Shown here: in pieces, positions 62,461 through 64,000 of the stretch | Numbering within the stretch: position 1 is the stretch's first letter | Layout: each line of letters opens with the position of its first letter | NCBI GenBank assembly: GCA_034679345.1 | Contig: JAXDAY010000031.1 | Location: 153,923 to 217,922, forward strand | Source: JAXDAY01 sp034679345 | GTDB lineage: Bacteria > Eisenbacteria > RBG-16-71-46 > CAIMUX01 > VGJL01 | Reading direction: 5' to 3' | DNA length: 64,000 bases | Notes under the pieces: generated by a model | The model's input: only the letters and a program-made list of their open reading frames with translations | Told to the model about the DNA's origin: nothing | Database searches by the model: none | Translations under genes and position numbers: made by a program

Positions 62461-63621
62461 ATGAAGAAACTTCTACTGGCGCTGGGCATTCTGGCCCTGA
62501 TCTGTAGCCCGGCCATGGGGGCCCGGAACGCGAACGGCGCCATGGTAGTGCACACCGATGACAGCATCGTGTACACGTCTTCGGACGACTACTGTCTGAC
62601 GGCACTGCCCACGGTCTGCGAGGAACTCGGAACCACGACCAACAAGCCCGTCGAAGAGGCGGAGGCCGTGATCTGGTTCCTGGCGGCGTTTCGTCCCGAG
62701 GCAGACCCGGGCGTGACGACAGTCCAGTTCGGTATTGAGCACAACCTGCCGAGCGCTGATTACTTCAGCGGTTATGCGGCATGCGGACCGGATCCGCTCG
62801 AGCTGCCGGACGGCGGCTGGCCGTTCGCCGGCGGGAACCCCGAGGTTCCTGGCCAGAGCGGTAACCTCGTCGCCTACAGCGGCCCGGTTTACGAGCATGT
62901 GTTCCCGTTCTACTGGTTCGCCGCGATCGGCAGCCTGTCGAACACCTACGTCGGAAGCCGCACCTACCCGGCCACGGACGAGGCGAAGTTCGTCGACGAC
63001 GGTAACCCGCCGATCGAGGACCTCTGCTTCAACTTCGGTCGCGTGGAGTGGGGCGCTCCTGGTTACAACGAGTGTCCGCAGCCGTCAGTGGCCGAGGGCG
63101 CTTGCTGCTTCGACGACGGAAGCTGCACCGTCATGCTCGCGGGCGACTGCGCGAATGCCGGTGGTGTCTACCAGGGCGACGACACCGTGTGCGACCCGAA
63201 TCCGTGTCCTCGGCCGGAGGCTTGCTGCTTCATCGACGGCAGCTGCGCGATGCTTCTGCCGGATGACTGCACGGGCCAGGGTGGCACTCCTTGGGGTCTG
63301 GGCACCGTGTGCGATCCGAATCCGTGCCCGCTCCCTGAAGAGGCGTGCTGCTTCTACGACGGCCACTGCGAGATGCTCCCGCCTGACGTCTGCGCGGCGC
63401 AGGAAGGTGTCCCGCAGGGTGCCGGTTCCGACTGCGACACGGTTGAGTGCCCGCAGCCGACCGGAGCGTGCTGCGTTGACTCCGACTGCGTCATCGTGAC
63501 GGAGGCGGAGTGCGCGAACCTCGGCGGCTGGCTCTGGACCATTGGCGAAGACTGCGTCGACGACTGCCCGGTCGCGACTCAGCCGAGCACGTGGGGTCAG
63601 ATCAAGGCCAACTACCGGTAA
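62461..63621 (+). CDS. exported protein with four tandem Cys-rich modules
   Basis: This encodes 386 aa; GGGAGG lies before the ATG. A signal peptide ends near 'SPAMGA'. Residues ~20-205 are an unrecognised globular domain resembling the N-terminal part of the protein at 60098. From ~residue 215 on are four ~40-residue units, each 'xACCFxDGSC...DC...GGxxxGxxTVCDPNPCP'. Every unit has six Cys at near constant spacing, so disulfide-stabilised small folds are expected. The strong terminator at 63650 follows. Function unknown; such units are common in exported proteins of planctomycete- and FCB-like bacteria. Confidence 0.72.
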   Translation: MKKLLLALGILALICSPAMGARNANGAMVVHTDDSIVYTSSDDYCLTALPTVCEELGTTTNKPVEEAEAVIWFLAAFRPEADPGVTTVQFGIEHNLPSADYFSGYAACGPDPLELPDGGWPFAGGNPEVPGQSGNLVAYSGPVYEHVFPFYWFAAIGSLSNTYVGSRTYPATDEAKFVDDGNPPIEDLCFNFGRVEWGAPGYNECPQPSVAEGACCFDDGSCTVMLAGDCANAGGVYQGDDTVCDPNPCPRPEACCFIDGSCAMLLPDDCTGQGGTPWGLGTVCDPNPCPLPEEACCFYDGHCEMLPPDVCAAQEGVPQGAGSDCDTVECPQPTGACCVDSDCVIVTEAECANLGGWLWTIGEDCVDDCPVATQPSTWGQIKANYR

Positions 63622-63649
63622 ACCAGCGCCGGTTTCCGGTGAAGCTAAC

Positions 63650-63683
63650 GAGCCCATCCCTTCGGGGATGGGCTCTTAGTTTT
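63650..63683 (+). terminator. Rho-independent terminator
   Basis: GAGCCCATCCC-TTCG-GGGATGGGCTC, a perfect 11-bp stem with a UUCG tetraloop, followed by TTAGTTTT. It ends the gene at 62461. Confidence 0.92.
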
Positions 63684-64000
63684 GGTTGTGGCGCGGAGAT
63701 TGGAGGTGACGGGAGACTCATAGTCTCCTCATCTCCAGCCGGAGCCTCAGACCCGGGCCGTCGCCATCAGCTATTCTCCCGGGCGCCGCACTGGCCGCAT
63801 CTCCTCCTTCCCCGTCTCCTAGAACGCGTACTTGAGATGGTGCGTCGTCTGTCGTTCACCCAAGGCTAAGGTCCGTATCTGCCGCCAGTAGTACGACCAC
63901 CACGGCCCGGGCAGGAGATGGCTGCGTGGAAACCTCCGTCGCTCGAGCAGCTCCGGCCAGTCCAGCGGCCGATCCAGCAGACCCGCGCGCATGGCCGCCG
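63684..64000. mobile_element. end of a TIR element continuing beyond the window
   Basis: Starting immediately after the terminator's T-run is ggttgtggcgcggagattgg followed by aggtgacgg, the same terminal motif as at 43980 and in the tandem units. A GGAGACT/AGTCTCC hairpin (63712-63728) lies just inside. About 135 bp further in is the stop of the partial minus-strand gene. The other end is outside the window. Confidence 0.55.
63819..64000 (-). CDS. C-terminal end of an unidentified protein linked to the TIR element
   Basis: At least 60 codons are open on the minus strand, ending with TAG. The sequence is rich in Arg and aromatic residues: 'LDRPLDWPELLERRR' followed by 'LLPGPWWSYYWRQIRTLALG' and ending 'HHLKYAF'. 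A fragment of the same coding region survives at 44176-44232. I cannot assign a family; an element-encoded gene, possibly a transposase, or a passenger are both possible. Confidence 0.45.
   Translation of the reverse strand, partial: AAMRAGLLDRPLDWPELLERRRFPRSHLLPGPWWSYYWRQIRTLALGERQTTHHLKYAF

Noticed and set aside
1..64000. CRISPR array, prophage or integrative-element signature
   Set aside because: No regularly spaced short repeats, integrase, capsid or conjugation genes were seen anywhere in the window.

Overview
This 64 kb window is high-GC, densely packed chromosome from an uncultured-looking Gram-negative bacterium. The diderm envelope is shown by lipoproteins with lipoboxes, a TolB-Pal-CpoB cluster, signal peptidase II and MltG. 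Three exported proteins (2695-4998, 5952-6596, 50286-52469) end in the same FlgD-like Ig/sorting-type C-terminal domain, and two carry a Cys-rich 'ACC...C..NPCP' module. This style of secretome is typical of the FCB group and of candidate phyla such as Eisenbacteria. That placement is inference, because no 16S gene is present.

Layout. 1-5 kb: the end of an EamA transporter, a lipoprotein, an FAD-linked oxidase and a secreted M36/M4-like metallopeptidase. 5.1-5.75 kb: two tandem 322-bp units with terminal inverted repeats. 6-8 kb: two exported proteins. 8.2-14.7 kb: an ABC-class ATPase overlapping a TonB/TolA-like protein, then tolB, pal, cpoB and an MFS transporter. 14.7-18.5 kb (minus): a tyrosine/homogentisate catabolic operon (hppD, FAH family, hmgA, flavin reductase). 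18.6-23.8 kb: a beta-helix protein, a 40-aa membrane peptide, a glycosyltransferase, threonine dehydrogenase and an MFS transporter. 24-37.7 kb: a complete respiratory complex I operon, nuoA-B-CD-E-F-G-H-I-J-K-L-M-N. 37.7-43.9 kb: HAD, cupin, lipoprotein, glutamate dehydrogenase and two glycosyltransferases. 43.98-44.49 kb: a second TIR element filling a divergent intergenic region. 44.5-52.5 kb: a degenerate alkaline-phosphatase-fold candidate, an acyl-CoA synthetase, a B12/radical-SAM protein, a GT-C glycosyltransferase and a giant LVIVD-repeat protein. 52.6-54.1 kb (minus): fbp followed by an AhpD/CMD-family gene with an in-frame TGA. 54.2-61.3 kb: a run of housekeeping and regulatory genes (divIVA, PNP, dksA/traR-like, lspA, rluD, STAS, RsbW-like, ruvX, mltG and two more). 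61.3-64 kb: tRNA-Val, two secreted proteins, a strong terminator and the end of a third TIR element.

The most notable finding is the gene at 52588-53112. Its reading frame passes through a TGA exactly where the AhpD/CMD family has its catalytic Cys (CxxU-x3-H, with the conserved Glu 12 residues before the first Cys). The TGA is followed at bacterial-SECIS spacing by a perfect 7-bp stem with a G-starting loop, so it is a strong selenoprotein candidate that a standard gene caller would truncate. The second is a dispersed family of intergenic elements sharing a ~24-bp inverted terminal motif (GTTGTGG..CGAAGATTGGAGGT). It occurs in tandem, as a ~514-bp copy between divergent genes, and at the right edge with a linked coding end.
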